Part shown: one piece after another, positions 1 through 8,572 of the stretch
Numbering within the stretch: position 1 is the stretch's first letter
How the letters are laid out: every line of letters starts with the position of its first letter
Assembly: GCA_002868955.1 (NCBI GenBank)
Contig: PKTW01000150.1
Span: forward strand, 1-32,088
Reading direction: 5' to 3'
Length of the DNA: 32,088 bases
Source of the DNA: Desulfobulbaceae bacterium
Lineage (GTDB): Bacteria > Desulfobacterota > Desulfobulbia > Desulfobulbales > BM004
Position numbers and translations under genes: made by a program
The notes under the pieces: model-generated
What the model was told of the DNA's origin: nothing
The model's input: only the letters and a program-made list of their open reading frames with translations
Database searches by the model: none

Positions 1-371
1 AATGCCTAAATAGTTTTCCCCGATATATCAGTGCAGGAAACTACCTTCCCATATAAAATTCTTAAGAATTTTTTCTCCTTTCAAAAATAAACTTTTATTT
101 TTTTTCCTGACAATATCGACAGAGAAAAAAATATCGGCTATAGTCTAAAGCTTTTGCATTTGATACCTCCAATCCCTGCCAATGATTGCGGGTGTTGGAA
201 TATGATCATCCTGTAAGCACGGAAGTAGACTCTAATCACAAGGTTTATATTGGACAAGTTCCAATAGCATAAAAAAATCAAAACTAATTCTCTGAAAAGA
301 AACATACACTGCAAACTGAAGCCGGAACATAAGCAGCGCAGTATACCACCCGGCTTATATTATCCATAAAC
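1..371. other. AT-rich non-coding leader of the lipid cluster
   Basis: No convincing gene is seen here. The stretch is AT-rich and precedes the ketosynthase gene, so it probably holds that gene's promoter. A small inverted repeat, TTGGA..TTCCAA, lies at 250-264 and could be an operator, but this rests only on symmetry. No ribosome-binding site is obvious before the ATG at 372. The upstream neighbour lies outside the window. Confidence 0.4.
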
Positions 372-1625
372 ATGCCGCAACTTTCAGAAAAACAACGAAT
401 CGTTATAACCGGTGTGGGGCTGGCAGCTCCCAATGCCGATAATCTGCAGGATTATCGCAACAGCCTCCTGGCAGGCAGAAGTGGTATTGGCGAAATTGAA
501 CTGCGTTATGTCGGCAAGGTACCGGCAGGCATATGTTCTTTCCCGGAGACGAAATACCGCAAGAAAAAGGAAAACAAACGCGGGACCCGGGCGGGATGCC
601 TGGGGGTCTATGCTGCCAATGAAGCCATGCAGGATGCCGGCCTTGCCGATTTCTTGAACTACAGGCAAAACAGGACCGGAGTATATATTGGCTTAACCGA
701 ACACGGCACGGTTGAGACAGAAAACGAAATTTATAATTTAAGCCAGTTTGCATTTAATACCGACTTCTGGAGTCATCACCATAATCCACGCACGGTACTG
801 AACAACCCGGCCGGTGAAATCACCATGAACCTTGGCATAACCGGTCCGCATTACTCCATCGGCGGAGCCTGTGCAGCCGGCAATGCTGCTTTGATTCAGG
901 GAGCGCAGATGCTTAAACTCGGCGAAGTCGACATGGCTCTTGCCGGAGGCATCTCGGAAAGCACCGGGTCTTTCGGGATTTTTGCAAGTTTTAAGGCAGA
1001 AGGCGCCCTTGCCGTGCATCATGACCCCACAAAGGCATGCAGGCCCTTTGATATCGGGCGCAATGGCATCGTGGTTTCTGAGGGCGCATGTGTTTTTGTA
1101 TTGGAAAGACTCGATAAGGCGCTTGCCCGAAATGTGCGCATCTACGGCGAGCTTGTCGGTTATGCCATGAATTCGGATGCCAGGGATTTTGTGCTGCCCT
1201 ATGGGCCGAGACAGGCTGAATGCATGCAGTTGGCCATAGAACGGGCCGGACTGACGCCAAAGGACATCCATATTATCAACACCCATGCAACAGGTACAAA
1301 GCAGGGCGATATTGAAGAATGCAACGCCATAAGCTCCCTTTTCAAGGATTGCCCTGATACTTATATTAACAATACAAAAAGCATCATTGGGCATGCCATG
1401 GGTGCGGCAGGAGTCCTGGAGCTGGCAGGAAATCTGCCGGCCTTTACAGACAATCAGGTGCATCCTACGATTAACGTGGATACACTTGATCAGGCCTGCG
1501 CCTTACAAAATCTCGTGACAAATAAACCGAGGCGCCTTGCGACAGTCAATACCATACTGAACAATTCTTTTGGTATGGTTGGTATAAACTCGGTGGTTAT
1601 CGTCAGGAAAATGACCGCTGCCTGA
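372..1625 (+). CDS. Beta-ketoacyl-ACP synthase (KAS I/II-like condensing enzyme)
   Basis: A 417-residue thiolase-fold condensing enzyme that would extend an acyl chain by decarboxylative condensation with malonyl-ACP in the cytoplasm. The catalytic set is complete: Cys167 in GGACAAG, His305 in NTHATGT, and Lys336 and His341 in TKSIIGHAMGAAG. Length matches FabF/FabB. It is the first gene of a + strand cluster with its own acyl carrier protein, reductase, dehydratase and two CrtI-like desaturases, so it probably serves a specialised lipid rather than housekeeping synthesis. A 210-nt gap with a possible promoter separates it from the ACP gene. The substrate cannot be read from the sequence. Confidence 0.9.
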   Translation: MPQLSEKQRIVITGVGLAAPNADNLQDYRNSLLAGRSGIGEIELRYVGKVPAGICSFPETKYRKKKENKRGTRAGCLGVYAANEAMQDAGLADFLNYRQNRTGVYIGLTEHGTVETENEIYNLSQFAFNTDFWSHHHNPRTVLNNPAGEITMNLGITGPHYSIGGACAAGNAALIQGAQMLKLGEVDMALAGGISESTGSFGIFASFKAEGALAVHHDPTKACRPFDIGRNGIVVSEGACVFVLERLDKALARNVRIYGELVGYAMNSDARDFVLPYGPRQAECMQLAIERAGLTPKDIHIINTHATGTKQGDIEECNAISSLFKDCPDTYINNTKSIIGHAMGAAGVLELAGNLPAFTDNQVHPTINVDTLDQACALQNLVTNKPRRLATVNTILNNSFGMVGINSVVIVRKMTAA

Positions 1626-1782
1626 TAGATAAATCAGGTGAAACGGTTAAAATTAAGATTTTACTGAAGATTGTCGGCATTGCAAAAAGCACGATGCGTA
1701 AAGGTAATGCTCACTTAACACATTGATATTATTAGGCCCTGTTGCCGACTGAGGAACTTTTTAAGATTTAATCAAGATTCAA

Positions 1783-1811
1783 TTGAAAGAATAAAGTTAT
1801 TCATATATATT
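1783..1811 (+). promoter_or_regulatory. Candidate sigma70-type promoter before the ACP gene
   Basis: TTGAAA at 1783-1788 and TATATT at 1806-1811 are separated by 17 nt. They sit just upstream of the AAGGAG ribosome-binding site (about 1823) of the acyl carrier protein gene. This would let the ACP and downstream genes be transcribed separately from the ketosynthase. The leader would be very short. The call rests on consensus match alone. Confidence 0.4.
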
Positions 1812-1835
1812 ATTTGATTCTTAAGGAGATAATTA

Positions 1836-2087
1836 ATGACAATCGATGAAATTAAAAAAGTGCTCCTGGAGATAATCCAGGATATAGATGACGAAGCTGA
1901 CCTTGAGAACCTGAACCCCGCCGATGCATTACGGGATCAGTTGGACCTTGATTCCATGGATTTTCTTGACATCGTCATGGAACTCCGCAAACGATACCAG
2001 ATTCAGATCCCGGAGGCGGACTATCCCCAACTCGCCACCCTGGACAGTTGCGTCAATTATCTTATACCCCGCCTGAAAGCCGCTTAA
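1836..2087 (+). CDS. Acyl carrier protein
   Basis: An 83-residue acidic protein with the 4'-phosphopantetheine attachment motif LDLDSMDFLD, modified serine at Ser40. It carries growing acyl chains as thioesters between the cluster's enzymes. A strong AAGGAG ribosome-binding site lies 8 nt before the ATG. The GTG start of the next gene lies 9 nt past its stop codon, so the two are probably co-transcribed. The pairing with a ketosynthase and CrtI-like oxidoreductases suggests a dedicated ACP rather than the housekeeping AcpP, which normally sits with fabD/fabG/fabF. Confidence 0.93.
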   Translation: MTIDEIKKVLLEIIQDIDDEADLENLNPADALRDQLDLDSMDFLDIVMELRKRYQIQIPEADYPQLATLDSCVNYLIPRLKAA

Positions 2088-2096
2088 TAATGCACG

Positions 2097-3518
2097 GTGA
2101 GAAAATATCCCCTATTGATCATTGGCGGCGGTCTGTCAGGATTGGCCGCCGGTATACGTTTCGCCCGTTTTGGTCAGAAAGTACTCATCCTGGAAAAACA
2201 CTCTAAAGCAGGTGGTCTCAACTCCTACTATTATCGAAAGGGCAGACTGCTTGAAACCGGCCTGCACGCCATTACCAACTATGCCCCGCCTGAAGATAAG
2301 CATGCACCCCTGAACCGCTTACTGCGGCAGCTAAAAATTCCACGACGCACCGTAAAACTTCGGCAACAGAAAACTTCTGAAATTCTCTTCCCGGGGAGAG
2401 CAAACCTCTGTTTTTCAAATGACTTCAGTATGCTGCAGTTGCAGATTGCAAAACGTTTTCCCGGTTCAGTCAAGCAGTTTGCACAAATGCTTACAGAAAT
2501 TGATGCATACGATGCTTTCGCCCCGCGCCCCAAAGTCTCGGCACGAACATTTGTTGCAACCTTTCTGCAAGACCGGCTGCTTCTGGAAATGATTTTCTGC
2601 CCTTTAATGTTTTATGGCGGCAGCGATGAGGATGATATGGACCTCAGCCAGTTTATTATTCTCTTTCGTGCCATATTCCAGGAGGGATTCTTCAGACCTG
2701 AAGGGACGATAAAGGATCTGCTTGGTCTTCTCCTGCAGCAATATAAGAATTTTGGCGGCGAAATAGAATTTTCTTCCGGTGTTAAGGAAATTCTTACAGA
2801 AAATAACAGAATCTCAGGGATTCGGACTGATGCAGGTGAAGTGATCAGCTGTGATGATCTTATATCAACGGCAGGATTCCCGGAAACAAAAAGACTGTTC
2901 TCAGTTCCAGAAGCAGCAGCTGCTTTCTCAGAGTTGCCCGAGGACAAAACTTCCGGCCGCTTAAGTTTCCTGGAATCGATCTACCTTTTTAACAAATCGG
3001 CCCGCAATCATCTTCCGGAAGACCGTACTATCATATTTTATAACCTGTCGGAGAAATTCTCATACAGACGTCCTGATGATGCCGTAGATCTCAACAGCGG
3101 CGTCATCTGTTTTCCCGACAACTTTGAGAGAAACCGGCAAGGCGATACCATTCAGATGCGGGTCACTCATCTTGCCAATTATGAAAAATGGCTGCATGCT
3201 TACCAAGATGCAGACACATCACGTTATCCAGCCATGAAAACAGACTGGACTGAACGCTCCAGGAAAGTTCTCGGCAAAATTATTGGGAATTGTAGTGAAA
3301 ACATTGTATATGAAGACTCTTTTACACCTGTGACTATTGAACGGTTTACTTCCCGGACACAGGGCGCGGTTTACGGAAGTTCAGAAAAAATAAAGGACGG
3401 CAGGACATACTTTGCGAACCTGTATATAGCCGGAACCGATCAGGGATATTTGGGAATAGTTGGCGCCCTGCTCAGCGGTGTTACCATGGTCAACCAGCAC
3501 ATCTTCAACAAGATGTAA
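2097..3518 (+). CDS. FAD-dependent phytoene-desaturase-like oxidoreductase (first copy)
   Basis: A 473-residue flavoprotein of the CrtI/carotenoid isomerase superfamily. The N-terminal dinucleotide fold is visible at residues 5-35 (IIGGGLSGLAAG, ending in the acidic LILEK), followed by GGLNSYYYRKG. The C-terminal AGTDQGYLGIVGALLSGV region closes the FAD site, as is usual in this family. The start is GTG at 2097; the ATG seven bases earlier is in another frame. No carotenoid genes such as crtB are adjacent. Instead it sits in a type II fatty-acid cluster, so an acyl-ACP or lipid substrate (desaturation or isomerisation) is likelier. It is a distant paralogue of the next gene. Confidence 0.85.
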   Translation: MRKYPLLIIGGGLSGLAAGIRFARFGQKVLILEKHSKAGGLNSYYYRKGRLLETGLHAITNYAPPEDKHAPLNRLLRQLKIPRRTVKLRQQKTSEILFPGRANLCFSNDFSMLQLQIAKRFPGSVKQFAQMLTEIDAYDAFAPRPKVSARTFVATFLQDRLLLEMIFCPLMFYGGSDEDDMDLSQFIILFRAIFQEGFFRPEGTIKDLLGLLLQQYKNFGGEIEFSSGVKEILTENNRISGIRTDAGEVISCDDLISTAGFPETKRLFSVPEAAAAFSELPEDKTSGRLSFLESIYLFNKSARNHLPEDRTIIFYNLSEKFSYRRPDDAVDLNSGVICFPDNFERNRQGDTIQMRVTHLANYEKWLHAYQDADTSRYPAMKTDWTERSRKVLGKIIGNCSENIVYEDSFTPVTIERFTSRTQGAVYGSSEKIKDGRTYFANLYIAGTDQGYLGIVGALLSGVTMVNQHIFNKM

Positions 3519-3550
3519 TCGTACCTTTATAAATATTTCATTAATTCGAT

Positions 3551-4960
3551 ATGCTGCATAAATCAATCAAGGGAGCAAATGAGCGCTACAACGTTGTGGT
3601 AATCGGCTCAGGTCTTGGCGGTCTTACTTCTGCAAACCGTCTTGCCAGAAGCGGTCACACCGTCCTTCTGCTTGAGCATCACCATCAGCTTGGCGGCCTG
3701 GCCACATGGTTTAAACGCAAGGGACACATATTTGATGTTTCGCTGCACGGTTTCCCCCACGGCATGGTGAAAACCTGCCGTAAATACTGGAACCGTGAGA
3801 TCATGGAATCCATTGTCCAGCTCAAAAACATCGTTTTTGATAATCCCCAGTTTTCCCTTACCACGACATTTGACCGGCAGGATTTTACCTCTATCCTTAT
3901 AAATGATTTCAAAATCTCGCAGGCAACGATAAATGATTTTTTTAACACAGTTGCCTCCATGAATTTCTACGACGACCAGAGCATGTCAACCCGTGAGCTC
4001 TTTGAAAAATTTTTTCCCGGGCGCGATGATGTCCACCGGCTGCTTATGGAACCTATAACCTATGCCAACGGTTCTACCCTGGAAGACCCTGCTATAACCT
4101 ATGGTATAGTTTTTTCAAATTTCATGAATAAGGGGGTCTTTACCTTCAAAGGAGGAACAGACCACCTTATAGGTATGATGGCAGAAGAACTGGTCAAAAA
4201 CGGAGTGACCATCTGCAAGAATTCCAAGGTGGACAGGATTGTCACTGAGGGCGGAAAGGTTCGGGGTGTCCAGGTAGGTGAGCGTTTCATTGCAGCGGAC
4301 AGCGTGGTGTCAAACAGCGGCATTCTTAATACAATCTATGACCTTACAGGTAAAGACGCCTTTCCGGCTGAATTTCTGGATAAAGTAAAGACAGTTCGCG
4401 TCAATACCTCTAGCTGCCAGGTTTACATCGGCATAAAAAAAGAAGAAACGATTAACGACATCGGCGACCTCCTTTTTGTTTCCGCCGCAGAGCAATTCTC
4501 CTCCGATGAACTGCTGGACATGCATACCAGGAGCAGAACCTTCTCACTCTACTATCCCAAAACCAGGCCCGCCCATAACCGCTTTACAGTCGTTGCCTCA
4601 ATGAACGGCAGATTTGACGACTGGGACAGACTCAATGAAAGTGAATATAACACTGAAAAACAAGCTATGATCGAACGGACCCTGGTTAACCTGGAACGCT
4701 ATATTCCTGGCGTGCGCCAAAAAATTGACTGGCTTGAGGCAGCAACCCCGAAAACCATCCAGCGTTATACTCTGCACACCAAGGGAACTTCTTTTGGAAC
4801 AAAATTTGAAGGGTTGGATATTTCCCGCTCAATTTTTAAGGCTGTGCCGGGACTATTTCATGTTGGCTCAGTGGGAATCATCATGTCCGGATGGCTGGGC
4901 GCCATCAATTATGGTGTCATTGTGGCAAATGATGTTGATGGATACATACGTGGCTTGTAA
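3551..4960 (+). CDS. FAD-dependent phytoene-desaturase-like oxidoreductase (second copy)
   Basis: A 469-residue member of the same CrtI-like family. The FAD-binding fold is at residues 13-45 (VVVIGSGLGGLTSANRLA, then LLLEHHHQLGGLATWF). The C-terminal stretch HVGSVGIIMSGWLGAINYG is the usual second FAD-contact region. It follows its paralogue by 32 nt. Two CrtI-like enzymes together with a ketosynthase, ACP, ketoreductase and dehydratase resemble, from memory, the candidate ladderane-lipid clusters proposed for anammox bacteria and the similar one noted in Desulfotalea. The reaction itself (desaturation, saturation or isomerisation) is not shown by the sequence. Confidence 0.85.
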   Translation: MLHKSIKGANERYNVVVIGSGLGGLTSANRLARSGHTVLLLEHHHQLGGLATWFKRKGHIFDVSLHGFPHGMVKTCRKYWNREIMESIVQLKNIVFDNPQFSLTTTFDRQDFTSILINDFKISQATINDFFNTVASMNFYDDQSMSTRELFEKFFPGRDDVHRLLMEPITYANGSTLEDPAITYGIVFSNFMNKGVFTFKGGTDHLIGMMAEELVKNGVTICKNSKVDRIVTEGGKVRGVQVGERFIAADSVVSNSGILNTIYDLTGKDAFPAEFLDKVKTVRVNTSSCQVYIGIKKEETINDIGDLLFVSAAEQFSSDELLDMHTRSRTFSLYYPKTRPAHNRFTVVASMNGRFDDWDRLNESEYNTEKQAMIERTLVNLERYIPGVRQKIDWLEAATPKTIQRYTLHTKGTSFGTKFEGLDISRSIFKAVPGLFHVGSVGIIMSGWLGAINYGVIVANDVDGYIRGL

Positions 4961-5052
4961 TCATTTCTATGATATATTCCCTGATGTACGATCATTTTGC
5001 GCATCTTGCTTTTTATTAAAACTCAGAAATACAATTATTCCAGGCAACCTAT

Positions 5053-5805
5053 ATGACTGACTTTCATGGAAGAAAAGCCGTAGTATCTGGCGCGACAAAA
5101 GGTATCGGTAAAGCTATTGCCAGAGCTTTCCTTGCAGCCGGCGCCACGGTAATCGGCGTTTATGGTTCCGACCGCAAGGCCGCCGCCGCATTTATGCTGG
5201 AATGGAAGACAGATGCATCCTACCTGGAAAACAGGCTTTTTTTATTTCCCTGCGATGTGTCTGACGAATCCGCAGTGCTGACGTTCTTTGCAGAAGTCGA
5301 AAAAAAATTCGATACCATTGACATCCTGGTAAATAATGCCGGTATCCGGAGAGATGCTGTGCTTGCCATGATGCATTCCGATGACTGGCACCGGGTTATC
5401 GAAGTCAACCTGACCGGCACATTCAATATGTCTAAACAGGCGGTACTGCTCATGATGAAACAGAAATATGGCAGAATAATTCATATCACGTCACCCATGG
5501 CTCATATGGGCTTTGAAGGGCAGGCCAACTATGCTGCTTCCAAGGCCGGCCAGATCGGTATGATGCGGTCCCTGTGTAAAGAAACAGCAAAGCGCAGGAT
5601 CACAGTCAACTGCGTTTCACCCGGCTTTATCGATACCGAGTTGCTTGAAGGGCTTTCTGCTGAGCAATTGGATAAATACAAAAAGATGGTGCCCATGAAA
5701 CGGTTCGGCAAGACGGAGGAAGTTGCTGCGGCAGTGCTTTTCCTGGCCGGGGAGAAGGCATCATATATCAGCGGCTCTGTCCTGGAGGTCACAGGTGGGC
5801 TTTAA
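5053..5805 (+). CDS. 3-oxoacyl-ACP reductase (short-chain dehydrogenase)
   Basis: A 250-residue classical SDR of FabG type that would reduce 3-oxoacyl-ACP to 3-hydroxyacyl-ACP with NADPH. Visible are the cofactor motif GATKGIGKA (residues 13-21), NNAG at 94-97, catalytic Asn119, Ser147, and Tyr160-x3-Lys164 (YAASK). Length is typical. The dehydratase gene begins inside its last codons, so the two are translationally linked and perform successive steps of the elongation cycle. The symbol fabG is withheld because this is a cluster-specific paralogue. Confidence 0.9.
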   Translation: MTDFHGRKAVVSGATKGIGKAIARAFLAAGATVIGVYGSDRKAAAAFMLEWKTDASYLENRLFLFPCDVSDESAVLTFFAEVEKKFDTIDILVNNAGIRRDAVLAMMHSDDWHRVIEVNLTGTFNMSKQAVLLMMKQKYGRIIHITSPMAHMGFEGQANYAASKAGQIGMMRSLCKETAKRRITVNCVSPGFIDTELLEGLSAEQLDKYKKMVPMKRFGKTEEVAAAVLFLAGEKASYISGSVLEVTGGL

Positions 5806-6244
5806 CCGCGAGATTTACGAGGCAATTCCGCACCGGCCTCCTTTTCTCTGGATTGATTCGATCATATCGTTCGATGCAAGGACAATTGTTACGGAAAAAT
5901 TCATTGCACCGGACCTTGATATTTTTAAAGGCCATTATCCGGATTATCCCATAATGCCCGGAGTTCTTCTCTGTGAAGCTGTTTTTCAGACTGGCGCCCT
6001 GTTCATTGCCAGGCTGCTGCAGGAAGCCGGACACACCCATGAGAGCGGAGGGGGGAAACCTTTACTGACCAGGATAAAGCAGGCAAAGTTCAAAAGAGAA
6101 GTGAAACCAGGCGAAACGATCAGGATGCAAGTTACTCTAGATGAAAACATCGGCAAGGCCTGGTTTTTCAAAGGCAAGGTACTTATTGGCAGCAAGACAG
6201 CTGTTAAAGTTGATTTCGGCTGCACCATAACCGATACACATTGA
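5795..6244 (+). CDS. 3-hydroxyacyl-ACP dehydratase, FabZ/FabA-like hot-dog protein
   Basis: A 149-residue hot-dog-fold dehydratase that would remove water from 3-hydroxyacyl-ACP to give the 2-enoyl product. The FabZ signature is clear: the IPHRPPFLWID motif carries the catalytic His, and MPGVLLCEAVFQTGA carries the catalytic Glu. The start is taken as GTG at 5795, because GGAGG lies just upstream and the homology begins directly after it. This overlaps the reductase gene by 11 nt. A longer open frame from 5723 is only a shadow of the reductase. It is the last gene of the lipid cluster. Confidence 0.88.
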   Translation: MGFNREIYEAIPHRPPFLWIDSIISFDARTIVTEKFIAPDLDIFKGHYPDYPIMPGVLLCEAVFQTGALFIARLLQEAGHTHESGGGKPLLTRIKQAKFKREVKPGETIRMQVTLDENIGKAWFFKGKVLIGSKTAVKVDFGCTITDTH

Positions 6245-6307
6245 AGGGCTGACAGCATATGCAATATAATTATTCCCAGCCGTCAATACAGGCGAATGCT
6301 TCGTGAT

Positions 6308-6324
6308 CTCCCCGGTCTTGGGGA
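6308..6324 (+). terminator. Possible weak terminator after the lipid cluster
   Basis: A perfect 5-bp stem, TCCCC / GGGGA with a 6-nt loop, follows the dehydratase gene by about 65 nt. The downstream tract is A-rich rather than a clean T-run, so termination on the + strand is uncertain. Confidence 0.3.
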
Positions 6325-6357
6325 TTTCAAATAAAAAAACAGACTCTTTGCCGCTTA

Positions 6358-6385
6358 TTGACATGTATCATAAAAGCTATATATT
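6358..6385 (+). promoter_or_regulatory. Candidate sigma70 promoter for the tol operon
   Basis: A consensus TTGACA at 6358-6363 is followed after 16 nt by TATATT at 6380-6385, about 105 nt upstream of tolQ. It is the best promoter match seen in the gap between the lipid cluster and the tol genes and would make the tol operon an independent unit. Confidence 0.5.
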
Positions 6386-6491
6386 ATTGTCCGTCTTGCA
6401 ATATCGCAAAAGCTCTACATGGAAGCAACTTCCCTTCCTGTCCTGCAATGACAACTAACTTACTAATACGTTTGAGAAAGGAAATATATTC

Positions 6492-7190
6492 GTGCAAAAT
6501 TTAAGTATTTTCCAAATGATCATAGATGCAGGTCCGATGGTGAAGTTTGTCATGCTTCTCCTCCTTGTTTTCTCGCTGGTTTCATGGACCATAATAATAA
6601 TGAAACATTTATCGTATAAAAGAGCCCGGGCTGAAAGTGAATTCTTCCTCGACATCTTCTGGAAGAGCAAGAACCTTGCCGATGCGTATAAAGCTGCCAA
6701 GGAAATACCGGACAGTCCTGCAGCCTCAATCTTCATCCTCGGGTTTAATGAACTACAGAAACTTGGCCGCAGCCGGGTGTCAAAAAAGAGTTCCGACGAC
6801 ACCCTTGAAATGCAACTGGCCAGCATGGATAACCTGAAAAGAGCGCTGCGCAAAGCGGAAAGCAAACAAATGAACCGTCTGGGCATGTATTTATCCTTCC
6901 TCGCAACCACCGGAAGCTCCGCACCTTTCATAGGCCTTTTCGGTACGGTCTGGGGAATTATGACATCATTCCAGGATATCGGCATGCGCGGCTCTGCCTC
7001 GCTTGCCGTCGTCGCCCCGGGTATCTCCGAGGCGCTCGTTGCCACGGCCGCCGGGCTTGCCGTCGCGATTCCATCGGTTATCTTTTATAACTATTATTCC
7101 AATAAGCTCTCTAGCCTGGAAAATGATATGCAGGGCTTTTCTGCAGATTTTCTGAACCTGGTTGAACGGGACCTGTTGTCCAAAGCTTAA
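6492..7190 (+). CDS. tolQ: TolQ, MotA/ExbB-family proton channel subunit
   Basis: A 232-residue inner-membrane protein with the TolQ/ExbB layout: one N-terminal membrane segment (about residues 15-37), a long cytoplasmic loop, and two C-terminal membrane segments. The motif GLFGTVWGIMTSFQDIG and the ALVATAAGLAVAIPSVIFYNYY segment are diagnostic. With TolR it forms the proton-driven motor of the Tol system, which pulls the outer membrane inward during division. The start is GTG at 6492 after a GAAAGGAA ribosome-binding site. It begins the gene order tolQ-tolR-tolA-tolB-cpoB. Confidence 0.93.
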   Translation: MQNLSIFQMIIDAGPMVKFVMLLLLVFSLVSWTIIIMKHLSYKRARAESEFFLDIFWKSKNLADAYKAAKEIPDSPAASIFILGFNELQKLGRSRVSKKSSDDTLEMQLASMDNLKRALRKAESKQMNRLGMYLSFLATTGSSAPFIGLFGTVWGIMTSFQDIGMRGSASLAVVAPGISEALVATAAGLAVAIPSVIFYNYYSNKLSSLENDMQGFSADFLNLVERDLLSKA

Positions 7191-7214
7191 TTTTCTTTGT
7201 GAGGATTGAAAGCC

Positions 7215-7637
7215 ATGGCATTCAGTAGTACCAACGGCTCAAAAAGACTAGTTTCCGAGATCAACGTAACCCCGCTTGTTGACGTAATGCTCGTGCTTCT
7301 CATTATTTTCATGGTAACTGCTCCCATGATGACTCAGGGGGTCGATGTAGACCTGCCTGAGACGACAGCCAAACCCTTACGGCAGAAGGAAAACCCGCTT
7401 CTTGTCACGATCAAGAAGGATGGCCAGATATACTTTAACAAGATCAAACTGGATCAGACCCTGCTTAAACAGCAGTTGAGCGCCCTGTCAAAGGCTGAGC
7501 ATGAAAAACCCATATTTTTGAAAGCAGACAAGTTAGTGCCCTACGGTCTTGTTGTCTCGGTCATGGCGGATATCAAGGATTCCGGTTTTGACAAACTTGG
7601 GATGATAACCCAGCCGGCTGATGATAAGAAGCGATGA
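7215..7637 (+). CDS. tolR: TolR, ExbD-family motor subunit
   Basis: A 140-residue protein with one N-terminal membrane helix containing the essential Asp (NVTPLVDVMLVLLIIFMV) and a periplasmic C-terminal domain. It partners TolQ in converting proton-motive force into movement. ATG at 7215 is preferred over the TTG nine bases upstream, because the GAGG ribosome-binding site at 7201 is correctly spaced only for the ATG. It overlaps tolA by 4 nt (ATGA). Confidence 0.93.
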   Translation: MAFSSTNGSKRLVSEINVTPLVDVMLVLLIIFMVTAPMMTQGVDVDLPETTAKPLRQKENPLLVTIKKDGQIYFNKIKLDQTLLKQQLSALSKAEHEKPIFLKADKLVPYGLVVSVMADIKDSGFDKLGMITQPADDKKR

Positions 7638-8551
7638 AACTTCTTGCTTCGCACGGCTTAACAACTCCTCTCAGCATGTTATCCAACGAATGGCGCAAGC
7701 CCTTTAATATATCCATTGGCCTGCATGTTATAGTCATGGCAGTTGCCATGCTGGCGCCGAGCCTCTTTGACAGACAGCCAAGGCTGCCGGAAATATACAC
7801 CGTAAACCTGTTCACCGCTACTGAAGTGGCAGAACCCGAAGTGCAGACTGCGGCAAAGCCTGCAGCCAGACAGCTGGAACCGGCGACAAAAAAACCGGCT
7901 GTCTCCATTCAAGCGTCAGAACCTGAAGTTGCCCCCGCTGTAACAACCCCAATTGCCAAACCGGTTTCTCTGCAACCACTCAAGGAGAAGGTCAAGCTCG
8001 GCAAGACCAAGGAAGAGGAAAAACTGGAAAAGGCAAAATTGTCCCAGGTCGTAAAGCGACTCAAAGCGAGCGCCGAACAAAAAGAAACCAGGGAAGCGGC
8101 AGACAAGGCGGCAAAAGATGCGGTGAGCAAGCTGGCCGATACCCTCAAGACAAGTCCCGCCATAACAACAGGGACCTCTGCAAAACCAGGCGGCCAATCC
8201 ACTTCTACTACACAATCAGCGGGAATCACCGGCCCCAGGGGAACCGGCATCGAACCTGATTTTTACATGAAACAGTACCTGGCAACCTTTTATCAAAAAA
8301 TTCATGAACATTGGGTCTTGCCAGACCTGCAAAATTGGGATAATTCTCTTGAAGCCGTATTGGTTATAACCATCAGGAGAGACGGGGTCGTAACAAACAG
8401 TTTTTTTGAAAAAAAATCTGACAACATCTATTTCAACCAGTTTGTTTTAAAAGCTCTGAAAGATGCTGCACCGCTGCCCCCATTCCCAGATCAATTACAG
8501 GAAAACTCCTTTGAGATAGGTTTGCGATTCAAGCCCGGAGAGCTGTATTAA
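7634..8551 (+). CDS. tolA: TolA / TonB-like energy-transducing protein
   Basis: A 305-residue protein with a short cytoplasmic N-terminus, one membrane segment (about residues 25-45), a long Ala/Lys/Glu/Pro-rich middle region expected to be extended or helical (about 60-200), and a C-terminal TonB/TolA domain (about 210-305, including LATFYQKIHEHWVLP and a closing GLRFKPGELY). It spans the periplasm and links the TolQR motor to outer-membrane partners. Position and 4-nt overlap with tolR support TolA, although the C-terminal domain alone could equally be called TonB. Confidence 0.87.
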   Translation: MKLLASHGLTTPLSMLSNEWRKPFNISIGLHVIVMAVAMLAPSLFDRQPRLPEIYTVNLFTATEVAEPEVQTAAKPAARQLEPATKKPAVSIQASEPEVAPAVTTPIAKPVSLQPLKEKVKLGKTKEEEKLEKAKLSQVVKRLKASAEQKETREAADKAAKDAVSKLADTLKTSPAITTGTSAKPGGQSTSTTQSAGITGPRGTGIEPDFYMKQYLATFYQKIHEHWVLPDLQNWDNSLEAVLVITIRRDGVVTNSFFEKKSDNIYFNQFVLKALKDAAPLPPFPDQLQENSFEIGLRFKPGELY

Positions 8552-8572
8552 CCCCTATTCTGCCGAAACGTT

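Noticed and set aside
5723-5794. Longer start for the FabZ-like dehydratase
   Set aside because: These codons overlap the well-conserved end of the reductase; GGAGG before the GTG at 5795 gives a better start.
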